Source: Apiosordaria backusii
Taxonomy: Eukaryota > Ascomycota > Sordariomycetes > Sordariales > Lasiosphaeriaceae
Assembly: GCA_030549205.1 (NCBI GenBank)
Contig: JAUKTV010000023.1
Span: 124,001 to 188,000, forward strand
Reading direction: 5' to 3'
DNA: 64,000 bases
Shown here: piece after piece, positions 1 to 12,663 of the stretch
Layout: every line of letters starts with the position of its first letter
Numbering within the stretch: the stretch's first letter is position 1
Notes under the pieces: model-generated
The model's input: the letters and a program-made list of their open reading frames with translations, nothing else
What the model was told of the DNA's origin: nothing
Databases searched by the model: none
Made by a program: the position numbers and the translations under genes

Positions 1-49
1 GGTATTGTGTTGTGAGGGGATAGGACGGAGGGTTGACATGATGGTCCAG

Positions 50-839
50 GTACTACATCGTCTACATCATGGAAGGCGCCCAGATTGCATCACCCTTGGC
101 GACGGCCTCGATCCAGTATGTCATCAACGTTGTCATGACTCTCCCAGCAATCCTCTTCCTCGACAAATGGGGCCGCCGCCCATCATTAATCTATGGATCA
201 TTCGGCATGATGACATGGCTGTTCATCTCCGGTGCTCTCCAGCAATACTATGGGCAACCCAACACCGAAGAAACAAGAACTCCTGACAACAGCGACATTA
301 CCTGGATCGTCATCAACAACCGGCCCGTCTCATCTGCCATCGTCTCGTGCTCATACCTCTTTGTAGCCACATTCGCAACAACCTGGGGTCCTGTCTCTTG
401 GACCTACCCAGCCGAGATTTTCCCGTCGAAGATCAGGGCCAAAGCGGTGTCCCTTTCAACATCAGCCAACTGGTTCTGGAACATGGTGCTTGCCTTTGCG
501 GTGCCGCCGCTGTTGTGGAATATCTCTTACAAGATGTACTACATCTTCGCGGCGTTTAACGGGGCGGCGTTCGTCCACATGGCGCTCATGGCTCCAGAGA
601 CGAAAGGGTTCACGCTGGAGGAAATGGATGACGTGTTTGACTCTGGAAGGCCGGCGTGGAAAAAGTATGACAGGGGGAGCAGGTTGGAGGAGCTGGAGAG
701 AGAGATTGAGAGGGGGAATGTCAAGGTTTCGGTGCCCGCTGGGGGTCGGCCTGTTGCGGGTGACCCAGAGCAGGGTGTTGTGGGGGTTGAGTTGAACAAG
801 CTGCATACTCCAGCGGCTGCTGCACCGCCTGCTTCTTGA
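50..839 (+). CDS. MFS sugar transporter, C-terminal part (5' end outside window)
   Basis: This is the C-terminal half of a sugar/hexose-type major facilitator in the plasma membrane, likely a proton symporter of a sugar or quinate-like substrate. About 263 residues are visible. They include RWGRRP-type loop residues (DKWGRRPSLI), the PAEIFPSKIRAKA motif after helix 10, and the family-typical PETKGFTLEEMDDVF segment at the start of the C-tail, followed by a charged, Ala/Pro-rich tail. Bases 1-49 look like the end of an intron: a GTTGACA-like branch near 33 and CAG at 47-49, with the reading frame open immediately after. The first in-frame ATG (69) is internal, not a start. The substrate cannot be told from this half. 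Confidence 0.85.
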
Positions 840-1540
840 AGAAAAGGTGACTCCTCTGACCGTTCATTGTCGGTTGTGAGAATATGTTGGCTTAGGGGAA
901 ATTTTGTCTGATGTGCATGGGCACTTGGCACATTGGGCTCTTGAAGTATCGTACAAAATGTTAGCTTTAATTGTATGCTCATGATGTTTGATGTGTGTCA
1001 CTCTTCTGTGTTGGTCGCGCTGACACATTTCCATGCAACAGCCTCAGCCCTGAATAGCTTCAATGACGCATCTGAAGTTGCAAGATGTAAACAAAAGGGC
1101 GTATCTCCGTATAAATCCTAAAATCCGAATCTGCAAACTGAATATATGCTGCCAAGCACCACAATCTGAGGTTTCGGGCATCAATAGTCTCAGCTTTGAT
1201 GCAGTGGATACAGGAACAAGCGATGCAGCAGCGGAAGCGAGTGTTCCGCTCCCGCGTCTTGCGCTTCAATCGGTACCAGTTTGCTTAACCCCTTTTATCC
1301 CCGTGAATATGCCCCTCAGACTGTGCGGGGTAGCTTTGTGTTTGTAACAAGCCGGTCGTGGGGGAATCAAATAAAGGGGACAAGAAAACACCTCTACAGG
1401 CAGGTGCCATGTACATACAAGTAGTGTAGGCATCCTACGCCAGTCTGCTCTTCAATCACGCTCTCTCTCTCTCATCAGAAAACAACAAAAACTGACCGAC
1501 TTCCTCACCGATTTCGACTTTACTCCCCCAAAAGTCAGAA
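840..1540. other. Intergenic spacer
   Basis: This holds the 3' flank of the transporter and the 5' flank of the aldo-keto reductase. A CT-rich stretch (CTCTCTCTCTCTC near 1460) lies about 80 bases before the reductase start, which is usual for fungal leaders. Short ORFs here have no recognisable content. Confidence 0.5.
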
Positions 1541-2695
1541 ATGTCATCCCCACCAAAAACACAGGCTCTCATAGACTCACTCGCCAACTCAAAATGTGAA
1601 TACCGCCGCCTCGGCCAGTCAGGCCTCCGCGTCTCCGTCCCGATCTTCGGTTGCATGTCCTTCGGCGACTCCCGCGCCATGAGCTGGGCGCTCAACGAAG
1701 ACAAGGCTCTCCCCCTGCTCAAAGCAGCCTACGACCGCGGCCTCAACACTTGGGACACGGCCAACCTCTACTGCAACGGCGCCTCGGAGGAGCTCGTCGG
1801 GAAGGCCCTCAAGAAATACAACATCCCCCGCCACAAGGTCATCATCATGACCAAGTGCTTCTGGGCCCCCGGCGAGGAGATCGAGCTCGCCGCCTGGCAG
1901 AACAACAAGGAGATGGTGACGAAATCAAAGGACTACGTCAACCAGGGTGGTCTGTCGAGGGCGGCGATTTTCAACCAGGTGGACACGAGCTTGAAGAGGC
2001 TGGATACGGATTACATTGATTTGCTCCAGATTCACCGGTTCGACCCGGAGACGCCGATCGAGGAGACGATGAAGGCGCTGCATGATTTGGTGCAGAGCGG
2101 GAAGGTGAGGTATCTCGGAGCGAGCAGCATGTGGGCGACGCAGTTTGCGAGGTTGCAGTTCTGTGCCGAGAAGAATGGCTGGACCAAGTTTATCGCGATG
2201 CAGAATCACTACAACTTGCTGTATCGTGAAGAGGAGAGGGAGATGAACAGGTTCTGCAACGATACCGGAGTGGGGCTCATCCCGTGGGCGCCGCTGTGTA
2301 GGGGGCATCTGGCTAGGAGGTTGGATGAGTTTGGATCTACGGAGAGGAGCAAGGGGGAGAAGAATAGCCAGCCTGGTTCGCATGGGACAGTGGAGCCTGA
2401 TATTAGTATTATCAAGCGGGTCATTGAACTGGCGGATAAGCATGAGTGGCCGGTTAGTATCTCCTCTATTGTTTGAAACATAACATCACATGATGACTGA
2501 CTGATCGGTTTGCAACAGATTTCCCACGTTGCCCTGGCTTGGATCAACAAGAGAGTTGCCAGTCCCATCATCGGGTTCAACAGTCTGGAAAGGATGGAAG
2601 AGACCATTTCTGCCAGAGGCAAGGTATTGACCGAGGAGGAGGAGAAATACCTTGAAGAACTGTACCAGCCAAAGGCTATCCAGGGGCACGCTTGA
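1541..2695 (+). CDS. Aldo-keto reductase
   Basis: NAD(P)H-dependent aldo-keto reductase of the fungal aryl-alcohol dehydrogenase/YakC-like branch, which reduces aldehydes or ketones to alcohols in the cytosol. There are two exons, 1541-2452 and 2519-2695, with a 66-nt phase-0 intron (GTTAGT...CAACAG, branch CTGAC), giving 362 residues. The catalytic tetrad is visible: Asp72 and Tyr77 in WDTANLY, Lys105 in IIMTKC, and His165 in LLQIHRF. The C-terminal barrel segment HVALAWINKRVASPIIG lies in exon 2 and contributes to cofactor binding. The start is the first ATG after a CT-rich leader. The gene lies between an MFS gene and a tRNA, with no biosynthetic neighbours, so the substrate is unknown. 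Confidence 0.92.
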
Positions 2696-3653
2696 ATACG
2701 GCTGGCCATGCGTTGGATGTGATGTACTGTACATGTAACTAGAGATATTGCATTGATTTAGCATCCCAAGAATGTGTTCTTGCTGGTTGTCTTGCGAATT
2801 TATCATCCGGGCAAACACCGCAACCTCTTGAAGGCTTAGCCGACAGACTGAATATCACACCGTCTAGTCCATTGTACTCAACTGCCCGCACTAGTTATTC
2901 CATTTGAAACTAACACACCGTCTCTTCCTGCCGGAGCGTTGCTGCCCATATCGACCACGTCTTTCTTCGAGAACTCACGCACTTTTTGCCTCGCTAGAAT
3001 CTCTTCGTCTGAAAACTATCCTATAGAGAAAGGGAATTTAAATCAAGGAAAATGTGTGAGCGAAAAGCTTGTACAAAGATAAGGCGGCCACTTGGGATAG
3101 CAACACTGCTAGTTCCAAGCCATCTACGTGAACTTACCCATTTTGTGTGAACACATCCTGGGAGACTTCAAACTTATTGGTTGGTAATTTGAGAAACCTT
3201 TCGGTTCCTATTTTAGTAAGAATACTTCCCCCCATGAAGCAGCTCGATAGAAACTAGTTTCACCTGGCTTGTCTTACATCCGGGAGCACTTCAGCCCGTG
3301 TTGTGTATTGCATCCACGTGCGGAGAGTTACTTACACACATGCCGTTACAGCATTTTAGTTTAACCACCCCTTTGTCTCGAAGACATTGAGGATGCCGCC
3401 CTGTACAACATCATGTTAATCAATCCGAAGCCTTGTCTTGGACCCAACTTAACATGATCTTCATAACCCTTGTAAATATTGACCGTTGATTTTCAGGGGC
3501 CGGAGCACATGTTCTCAACGTAAACCCTCGTGGTGTATAGGCGGTCCAAAAAGACATAATGCATGACTCAATCACGGAGAAGGGCAGCAAGAGTGTGAGA
3601 ACGGCAAAGCATCACCTCGAGATGGGTCAGAAAGGGTGAAAAAGATACAGGCC
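2696..3653. other. Intergenic spacer
   Basis: No ORF, repeat or RNA gene is recognisable between the reductase and the tRNA. Confidence 0.4.
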
Positions 3654-3742
3654 GATCGAGATGGGACTCGAACCCACAACCTCAGTCTTGAAACTCCTCG
3701 ATTGAGTAGGAGGACCACGCGCTACCATTGCGCCACCCGACC
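3654..3742 (-). tRNA. tRNA-Arg(CCU) with intron
   Basis: Read on the minus strand, the 89-nt gene folds into a full cloverleaf. The acceptor is GGTCGGG with CTCGATC (two G-U pairs), the D-stem GCGC/GCGC with loop AATGGTA, and the T-arm GTGGG-TTCGAGT-CCCAT. The anticodon stem TGGTC pairs with GACTG around the loop CTCCTA, giving anticodon CCU. About 18 bases between base 37 and the 3' half of the loop are left over and fit a canonical nuclear tRNA intron just 3' of the anticodon. It reads AGG codons. The exact intron ends could shift by a base. Confidence 0.88.
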
Positions 3743-5023
3743 TGATTGGATTTGTTGGAGCTTCGAGTCAGGAAATGGAGTCAAATGTGGATGACTACAC
3801 AACGACTGGTGTTGAGGTTCCTTCCGTTTAAACGGGTGCCCAACGGGAAGGGTTAGGGTTGCTGCTTGAAGGGAAGCTTCGAGAAGGCCGCTTTTCCCGT
3901 TCCCCACGATGGAACGGTGAAACGTCATGGTTGGTGGTTGCAGTGCTTAAAAGCGGCTTGTTAGGGAGGCTCTTATTCGTATTTCTGTGCAGGTGATCCA
4001 TTCATGCTGCCACGCTTGTGACGAAGTGGAATAACGGCAAACACCGACCGGGAGGACCCGGAGCCGCAGCCGCGTGCCTGTCACACGGCATCGCCTCGCC
4101 GAAGCATGCCTGATCCGAGTACGGGACGAACCGCATTGAGCATCGGGGCCAGATCAGTCTCCCCGAAACAGAGTTGGTGGGGAGTTATTGGGGGATCGGA
4201 CGAGGATTCAGCACCAATTGAGATGATGGGATGCGATTGGCGAGCTCCCACGTTGTCAGTCGGCTTCCAGAACAGCGGACGGCTTCAACCTTGTTGAACG
4301 TTGGTGCAAGGCTTGTGCTGTTGTGCAAAGGGGCGGAAATTGATGGTGTCCACTTGAGCCGGTTGGACGGAAAACAAACTACTGATTGGGCACATCCAGC
4401 TCCTGAAGCGAAAAAAATATTTTTGCCTGTGGTGTTTTGGGACCGCTGGACAGGCGCCAACGTGAAGTTGTGGGGCCGGATTCGCAACATCCGGGGAATT
4501 ATGCACAAGTTATGCAACCCCGTTGACGGACGGCCGACGTCTCTGGCGTGCAGAACTTGGAAGAAACAGCTTGAAAATTGTCATCGTGGTGGCGGTTGGC
4601 TGCAAGGAGCAAGTATTTCTTGTCAATTCGTCATGAGATTCGTAGCTATTCGAAAAAGTCCATGTTGTGGTCATACGTATACTGTAGAGTGGAAGTGTAG
4701 GTGTTCCGGCCGAAGCACAACTTTTGGTGAAGAGCCTCCGTGCTTGGCACCCGACCCTGAAAGGCAAGTGCACCGGGTTGCTGCCAAGCCGAGGTAGGGA
4801 ATAATGCAACCAGGCATCTTGTCGCCAGACCACACCCGGGATTTCGGGGAGTTAGTAGGCGCAACAGTCCGTGTTCCCCTGCCGTGGGCCGTTTGCGCCA
4901 GGTACAAAAAACGATGGGGGTCCTTCCATTTTGTCTTCCAGGTTCTTGGCCAGCTGCGATCTCCCGTCAGCCAAGAACTCTTTTCCAGATCCTCGGATTG
5001 CCATCACCCTCACAACGGATACT
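3743..5023. other. Intergenic spacer and leader of MFS gene
   Basis: Several short ORFs overlap on both strands here with no family features. The last part is presumably promoter and 5' leader of the transporter starting at 5024. Confidence 0.4.
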
Positions 5024-6697
5024 ATGGCAGCTGAACGCACCGGGTCACGAGACTCCATCATGGAGATGGACGCTCGCAATAATAACGAAAAGGCCGCCGC
5101 CTACGACCCAAACTCAGACTTCGAAGCCGCCACCATTGTGCCGGACCCATCAGAGAGAGGAACAACATCAGGCAAGGACTCACCCACCGCCAGCGATGAG
5201 CCTGTTCAGGATCCCAACATCGTCGACTTCGACGGCCCCGAGGACATGGCGAACCCGATGAACTGGCCCATGAAGAAGAGGTGGCAGAACATCGCTGTCA
5301 TCTCCGTTCTCACTATCATCACGCCCCTCGGCAGTTCTATGTTCGCACCCGGCATCCCCAGAATCTTGGCCGAGTTCAATGAGAAAAGTACCATCACTGC
5401 CACCTTCATTCTCAGCGTCTACATTCTTGGTTTCGCCTTTGGACCTCTCCTCGTTGCCCCTCTGAGTGAGATATACGGCCGATCTGTGATGTACAACACC
5501 GGCAACTGCCTCTTCCTCATCTTCACCATCTGCACCGCTCTCTCCAATGGCATCCCCATGATGATGGCCTTCCGCTTCCTCATGGGTGTCGCCGGTTCCG
5601 TCCCAATCACCCTCGGTAGCGGCAGTATTTCCGACATGATGCCCGTCGAGTTCCGCGGTCGTGCCATGGCAGCCTGGGCTATTGGACCTCTTCTTGGGCC
5701 TTGTATCGGTCCCGTCGCCGGTGGATATCTCATCCGCGCAGCCGGCTGGCGCTGGGTCTACTGGCTCATTGCCATCGTCACCGGCATCATCACCGTCTTC
5801 ACCTTCTTCACCCTCCGCGAGTCCTACGCCCCCGTCATCCTCGAGCGTAGAGCCGCCCGCCTCCGCAAGGAAACCGGCAACCCCCTCCTCCGCTCCAAGC
5901 TCGCCGACAACACCACCACCCCCATCGAGAAGCTCAAGACCGCCCTCATCCGCCCCATGTACTTCCTCTTCTGCGTCCCCATTGTCACCCTCCTCGCCCT
6001 TTATGTCGCCGTCACCTATGGCGTCCTCTACCTCCTCTTCACCACTTTCTCCCTGGTTTTCGGTCAGAGCATGCTCGGCAGTGGTTACGGCTTCGGGGAG
6101 GGTGAAATCGGTCTCGTCTTCATCCCCTCGGCCATCGGTATGGCTCTCGGAATTGTCGTATTCGGCGCCATGAGCGACAAGCTGGTCACGCAAAAGATCA
6201 GCAGCGGCGAGAAGCACAGGCCCGAGATCAGACTGACGCCCCTCTTGACCATCCCCGCGGGTGTCACGCTCCCAGTCGGCTTGTTCTTGTACGGGTGGAC
6301 CACTCACTTTGGTGTTCACTGGATCGTTCCCATGATTGGTGTGGTGATCTTCTGCTTTGGGCTCATGGGTATCATGATGGCTTGCCAGAACTACTTGCTG
6401 GTTAGCATTCCCCCTATCCTTTCGATTTCATGGATAAAGTTGCTGACATGATACAAACAGGATGTCTACCCTAAAAATGCCGCCTCAGTTACCGCCGCTC
6501 TCGCCGTGCTGAGATCTCTTGCCGGTGCTCTCGTCCCTCTGGGTGCCATCGACATGTACATCGCCCTCGGTCTCGGATGGGGTAACTCCCTCCTTGGGTT
6601 CATCTCCCTCGGCTTGATTCCCATCCCGCTGCTCTTCTTCCTCTTCGGAGAGAGGATCAGAGGGGTCAAGAAGGTGCCCACGGCCACTGAGGCTTGA
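5024..6697 (+). CDS. MFS drug:proton antiporter-1 (DHA1) type transporter
   Basis: Plasma-membrane exporter of the 12-helix DHA1 group (Tpo1/Flu1-like), likely expelling polyamines, drugs or metabolites. There are two exons, 5024-6400 and 6461-6697, with a 60-nt phase-0 intron (GTTAGC...AAACAG, branch CTGAC), giving 537 residues. After an acidic N-terminal tail comes the family hallmark NPMNWPMKKRW just before helix 1. Motif A is APLSEIYGRSVMY, and the antiporter motif C is GPLLGPCIGPVAGG in helix 5. The last helices and a short basic tail are in exon 2. ATG 5024 is preferred over upstream in-frame ATG 4871 because the added residues look like leader and the family begins with this acidic tail. 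No cluster partner is nearby. Confidence 0.92.
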
Positions 6698-7125
6698 TCG
6701 CCTATTGCTTTTTCATTTCAAATTCTGTGTTCATACTTGATGACTCCTCTCTTTGGCTTTCGGCAACTTTCTTCTTCTGCATGGCCGGCGTTTGGGTGAA
6801 GCATGATCTTTAGAGGGGAATGGGTGCATTTAAAAGCAAGCGAGCAGATGTGTATATCCTTTTTTTTCATTGTTGCCACTGTTGGGATTACACATACGCA
6901 TGAGATACCACTATAGAGTCTAATGCGGCTTTTAGAGCTTGTACTACTACTACCTAATTACTATCCAGGGAGACTTGTCTCTGATATATAAGATAAGAAG
7001 GTCCTGTGTCTTTTTACCCAACTTCGTTGCTGTCTCCCATGTGCTTTTCAAACAAAAGTATCCAACTACATTTGTACTGTTAGGTATGTGTTCTCCAATA
7101 CCAAAAACCGCCATGTTTAACTTAG
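6698..7125. other. Intergenic spacer between convergent genes
   Basis: AT-rich 3' flanks of two convergent genes. A T-run near 6860 and short A/T tracts may serve in 3'-end formation. Nothing else is seen. Confidence 0.4.
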
Positions 7126-10100
7126 CTAGGTCCTCAACTTGGCACACTGGACAGTCGCCACATTGCCATTGCGGGGGCACAGCAACGTCCCGTCAGGCAT
7201 GATCCTACACAGTCCTATCTCATCCTCCATAGCCCAGTCCCCAGGTAAGAAGTAATACCGCTCAATATCACCACTCGACCTGGAAGAGGTCGCCCCCGCT
7301 CGCGGCAAACGCCAAGTGCATATCCATCTGTTGACGTCAAGAAATACGAGCCTCCTCCGTGATAAGATCGCCAGCGGCTCGCGGATCCTGGATGAGACCT
7401 CTGTAGGTAGGACGACGGGACTGACTTGTGGATTGACGGCATCAGAATCGGGTTGCAGTGTTGACACGTCGAACAGCAGGTAAAGGCTGTCTCTTTTCGA
7501 AGGAGGGGGAGGTGACAACTCCAACAGTACGTATGGCGAGTCGGGATTCGAGACGAATTTCCTGAGTGTCTTTTTCGGCACTTGTTCGCCCGCTGATGGC
7601 TGCTGTTCTTCCCCGGGTGCTGTGACAAATGCACACTTTTGGATAGGTTGAAGCGTTTTCCATTCGAAGATGTGTATTGAGCCAGCTTCAAACCCAAGAA
7701 GATATTCTGGTGAAGTCGGATGACACAGCCACTTGATCTCTGACCCGCCAGAAAGCTCCGACTTTTGCGTTTCTTGTGTTTTGAGATCAACACATAGCAG
7801 CATAGTGCTCAGTGCAGCAACAAGGCGCTGGCCGTCAGGATGGAATAGTAGCTGCCGCACATGGCCTTCATGAGTTGGGATGACCAGGTCAAACTCGTGG
7901 GTGATCTCCCACCTGTTCCAGTCCTGGTCGGACCTCGAAACCTTCTTGACCGAAAGTCTGCCGCTGAGGTCCAATAGAGCCACGTATCTGCCGTCCTCGC
8001 TCCAGATCATATGCTCAATGGTTATGTACCTTGGGAACTTCTCAAGTGTGCCCACATTTCCTTTTCCAACCTCACACAACGAAGCAACCCCATCCTCTGT
8101 GCCATAGCAATAAAGGGGTCCGACCGATTGACCACAGAGTGCAATAACACTCGTTTCCCTGAAGAAGTTGTGCTCTGCATGTAATGAGACCTTTGCAAGA
8201 CTTCCTGCGAATTCGCTCATCGCATCGCTGTTGTGATCAGGGTACTCCGACCTCTCAGCCAGACGTGCAAGTGCATTGGGTTCCCAGACGTTCCCACATA
8301 TACCACGAACGTCATAAATCCTCCGCCCATCCGGATCAAAGCAAAGGCTGGTAACTGGATTTTGAGAGGAAAGCTGGTATACGATACTCAGATCCGAGGA
8401 CAGAAACACCTTCACTGTCCCCAAACAATCACCCGTGGACACAAGTGATCCCTCTTGGCTGATGGCGAGACAGGACCCACCGGCCTGAGGTACCTTGACG
8501 CTGGTTTCTTGTTCAAATGAGTTCAATTTGAACAAAACTCCCTCCCGGGTCAGCCCAAACACCTCACCGTTGAAAGGATGCCACGCGAGGGCAGTGACAT
8601 CTGCAAAAGTGGATGTATGAGTCGTCATGTCTGACCCGTCCAGCGCCAAACTGCACGTCCCATAAAGTCGGGGCGGCTCAAGCTCCCATATTGTAATCGG
8701 ATGCGCACGATAGCCATATGCGATCATTTTCCCGTCAGCGCTGAATGCTGAGCAAACAGGCAGACTTACACCTGTGCTCTGCCCCATGCTTTCCTCTTCA
8801 ACCTGGGCCTTCAGTTCCCAGTTTGCCGTCTCATCTTTCAAAGAAAAAGCTCGAACACAGCGATCCTCTCCCCCAACGAGCACCGTTTGGTCGTCGTCAG
8901 TAAATGTTATGGTGTGAGGCCGAGGACGCCTTGGCGGGTTCTTAACGACCTTGATACAGCTCCCCGTGGCTAGATCCCAAACCCTGGTGGACAAGTAACC
9001 ATAACTCACGATCATAGTTCCCATCTTGTTTGTTCCGATAGCTAAAACGCGCTCCGGATGATGAATTCGTAGCTTTTCCTCGAACACAACCCCATCGTAG
9101 ACGATAATGTGGCTGTTCTTCTTGATGTTTGCCAGGATGACAATCCGATTGCCTGCCGAAAGGATGCTGGAGGCTACACCGTAATGCTCCATTGAGAAGC
9201 GGGCAAGACCGTCATCCCAGCCGTCCTGTGTATATCCGGAGACCTGGAGTGACCTCACTTCTTTGCGTCCGAATTGCTGGTAGATAACTGATGCCTCGGG
9301 GCAAAATGGCGGGATAAGCTTGTGAATAGAATCAGGGGATTCAACGAGACGTTGGCCAAACTTCCCAACGACCTTGGTCAAATCTGTCGCCCAGCCCTCC
9401 AACAGATCAAGTGCCTGAGCATGAGCAAAAGTTTCGTCTCGGGCTACCCTAAGCTTGAACACGATATCACTTAGATATCTAGAAGCAACAACAAGCGTAC
9501 GGAGACCAGTCTTCATAGCGGTGAGCTGAATCCACACAAGCACGTGAGGCGTTTGTAGAAAGTTGAGAACGACCTTGATCGTGTCCAGATCCGTTGACGA
9601 TCCCAGAGAGAGATGGATGAACCACGCGTCGATTGCATAAAAGACCAAAGCCGGGAGCTGCTGATTACCACCGAGCTTTGTTCGGATGCTCGTGTCCGTC
9701 AGAGCTTTCAAGCACCGTTGAAGAAGTTTATTGTTGGTTTCATTGCGGTGTATGGTGAGGTTGCGACGTAGTGATCCATGGTTTTCACCGTCTCGAAGCA
9801 GATATTCCCGCGCCGTGTCATGGATCAATGAGACCTTGCCGTTCCCGTCAACAACAACAAACCCACCGCATAAATCCTCAATTGCTTGATGAAGATCCAA
9901 AGAAAGATCGCCACCCAGGGCGTCGCTAAGCTCTTCAACACTCAAGGGGCGTATGGCGCAGGCCGCCCATCCCAACACAGCATGTGCAAGTTGGTGATTG
10001 TTGGCAATTGACAGTGTGGAAACCAACGATGCCATGCGGTCGTACAGCGCCTCCATTCCGTAGGGAAGCTGTTCGAGTGCTTGTTCGACGCCGAGTTTGG

Positions 10101-12663
10101 TGTGGCAGTCATTTATGATTTTCACGGCCAAGTGAATCCAGAGAAAGCTGCCCCGAGCACGCTCGAGGAGCTTGGCTGTAATCTCCGCTTGATAGCCCCC
10201 TCCTTGGTGGGTCTCGCTGCCACCAAGAACCAACTCATGTCTGATATGTGATAAAAAATCGGCGGGGTTACCGTCTGCGCGCATCGAATCTAGGTGTACT
10301 TGCCTCGCAAGTCTCTGAAATCTTGTTGAAATCTCGTGTGTTTTCCGGCTCATTATGAGAACCCGAATTGGAATATTGGTCAATTGAAGGTCTGCCAGAA
10401 GCTTGATCAGTGCCCCAGGGCTATCGGCCTCATCTAGCCCGTCAATGATCAAGTACAATGGCTGACTCAGATTCATTCGGAATAGTGTTTGTCTAAACAG
10501 CCATTGCCACAAATTTCGAAAGTGTGCGGTCTTGACATCAATCCCAGCCGCCTCGAGCTCCCGAAGTTTATCGGCGTATCCCGGATTTGAGTTGGCGAGC
10601 TGGCTTGCTAATGACCGCAGCATCAAGCTGAGCCCTCGCTTCTTCTGATCCGTAAATCGGATGAAAAAATAATGACAGGGCATCCTGAGCTGTTTAAGGT
10701 GGTTAACAACAAATGACGACAAGATGGATTTCCCCGTTCCAGGGTTTCCGTGTATCCACAAAACCCTGGGCTTTTGGTGGTTATCATTCATCCAGTTGGT
10801 GAAGGGGTCATTCTTGAGGATCCAGTCACAGGTACCGGAAGTCCGTCGATCTAGGAAGGTGTTGTAATCGGTGTCTTGAGCTTCAGTGATAGCTAGAAAA
10901 TCTTGAACGAGGTGTGTTTTATATTTCGGCGATACCCTGACAGTATGCCCCATAGGGTTTGGGGTCGGCGTCAAGTCAATGGGTGCAGAACTTTGGGCAC
11001 CCGGCTGTTTGGACGAGCTTTTTGTAAGTCTTGGAGCACGGTCAAAGGGACCCGTGGAACCAGAGTCCAGAACGTTTGTCAGCGCCGGTGAAGCGTGGAC
11101 GGTGGGTGATTTGGGCCCAGCCGGGTCAACTTGGATGCGTGATGGGGAGGGTACGGTGTTTTTGGTGAATTCTGGAGATTCAACTGGTCCAGGAGACACA
11201 GAAGCTGGAGTATCTGCCAAACCTCGAGCTGTGCCGGTAGAATCAGTAGCGATAGTAACTGACACTTGCGGTATAAGATCTTGGAGGAACGAGACCAGGA
11301 CGTTGCGAACGGCGATATAATGTGTGTCTTCTCTCGATTCGAATTTGCACACGCCATGGTGGTCTGCATCAAGGGGCTTCGATATTTCCCCTGGGTAGCC
11401 AAGCATAGAGGAATCCTTTTCCAGCACCATCTGCAGAGGACACTCGTCAGTTGGTGGTATTTCAAAACATGGGCAGGATTGGACATGCAGTTTGCACTTT
11501 CTTCAACATCGGAGTGGGTCTGGTCTCGTAGAACGAAGCCACCCGAAGTTTTGGGGCAATGTGCCTGAACTGTTCATTCAGCTTTTGTAGGGTCTGGGAC
11601 CCTATGGCAAGCTCGGAGATGAACTTCATGGGGTTGGAGACGAATGATACTTGTAAGATTCGGTTCAAAACCTCGGCAAGGTTGCTACCACGGTGTGGGG
11701 TGGATAAGAAGATGATGGAGGAAACGGCATTGATGATGGCCTCATAGTTTGGGTCATTTTGACCTTGCATATAAGCCTGGGCTCAGGGACGGTGATCAGT
11801 CACATGCTTGCCACGCAAGCCTCAGAGATAATGTACAGCACGTACCTCCTTGACCACTAAGCCCCCCATTGAATGAACAATGAAGATGAGTGGGACCTGT
11901 ACGGATCTTGTTAGCACTCTCTATGATAAAGCATAAGTAACATGCGTTGAAAGCCATTGCTCACCTCCCCTGTTCTCAGTGGACCCGGTTCAGGTGCCAA
12001 TTGATCTTGGGCATATTTCAAGTCAAACAGGAGGTCCTTGGCAAAGTCCAGGATTGACATTTGGTTCTTGCCCGCTCCTGGCCTGAAGTTGGAGTTGTAA
12101 CCAAAGGTCATAATACGTGTTTGCTTGAGGTTTGGCTCGAGTGGTAAGAACTTGGCTGGCCAGAACAGCTCGATGTCTCTGTTCTTGGACCATGTCATTC
12201 GGCTGCTTCCTCCCAATCCGTGGACGAAGACGATGTCGGCCACTCTCTCTCCGGGCGGCCGATACACAACCTTGAGCCCAAGAGGGTCTTGTGCTGAGAC
12301 ATCGGATGAAGCAGAGGCATCAGCAGCTGACAACGATGTCAACTGGCGGCCAATAAAACTGGTAGCCGAAGGTGTGACTCTGCCGAACCGTGAAAGCCTT
12401 GTGGATGGCGTTTCACCCGAGACCTGTGGCCCTAGGACATCCGAGGTCTCATCTTCGTCATCTTCGTTGGCGTTTGGCTTTCTACGAAAGGAGAAGTGCT
12501 TTTTGAACTGTCATTAGGAAAACATCAGGTTAGCCTGAGAAACTTTGCAGGACGGTTGTATGACTGTGGGATACTGCTGCTGGCACTGTGGCGCCTCGGC
12601 GCAACAGGGTCAGGAGCACAGAAGTGATTATGAGGAAGGAACGCCTGGAAGATCACAAACCAT
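7126..12663 (-). CDS. NLR-type STAND protein: alpha/beta-hydrolase, NACHT, WD40
   Basis: Fungal NOD-like receptor, presumed to act in the cytosol in non-self recognition or programmed cell death. Exons (minus): 12663-12661, 12507-11965, 11896-11846, 11776-11498 and 11430-7126. All introns are phase 0, and three are 67-69 nt with CTAAC/CTGAC branches. The product is about 1726 residues. The N-terminal SesB/lipase-like hydrolase shows VFVHGLGGSS (about 95-103), nucleophile Ser about 191 in HSMGG, STPHRGS, and a His in DADHHGVCKF (about 316). A Ser/Pro-rich linker of some 110 residues follows. The NACHT domain has Walker A GNPGTGKS (about 520-527) and Walker B LYLIIDGLDEAD (about 617-628). The rest is a degenerate WD40 propeller without near-identical repeats. 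The start is uncertain: no in-frame ATG precedes the hydrolase core in the second exon, so I use the ATG at 12663, directly followed by donor GTTTGT and a 153-nt intron. Confidence 0.85.

Noticed and set aside
4231..4797. 188-residue plus-strand frame upstream of the transporter
   Set aside because: Composition is unlike neighbouring genes, no domain is visible, and frames on both strands overlap there.
5180..6319. 379-residue minus-strand frame
   Set aside because: Shadow of the MFS transporter; Asp/Glu/Gly-rich artefact of codon bias.
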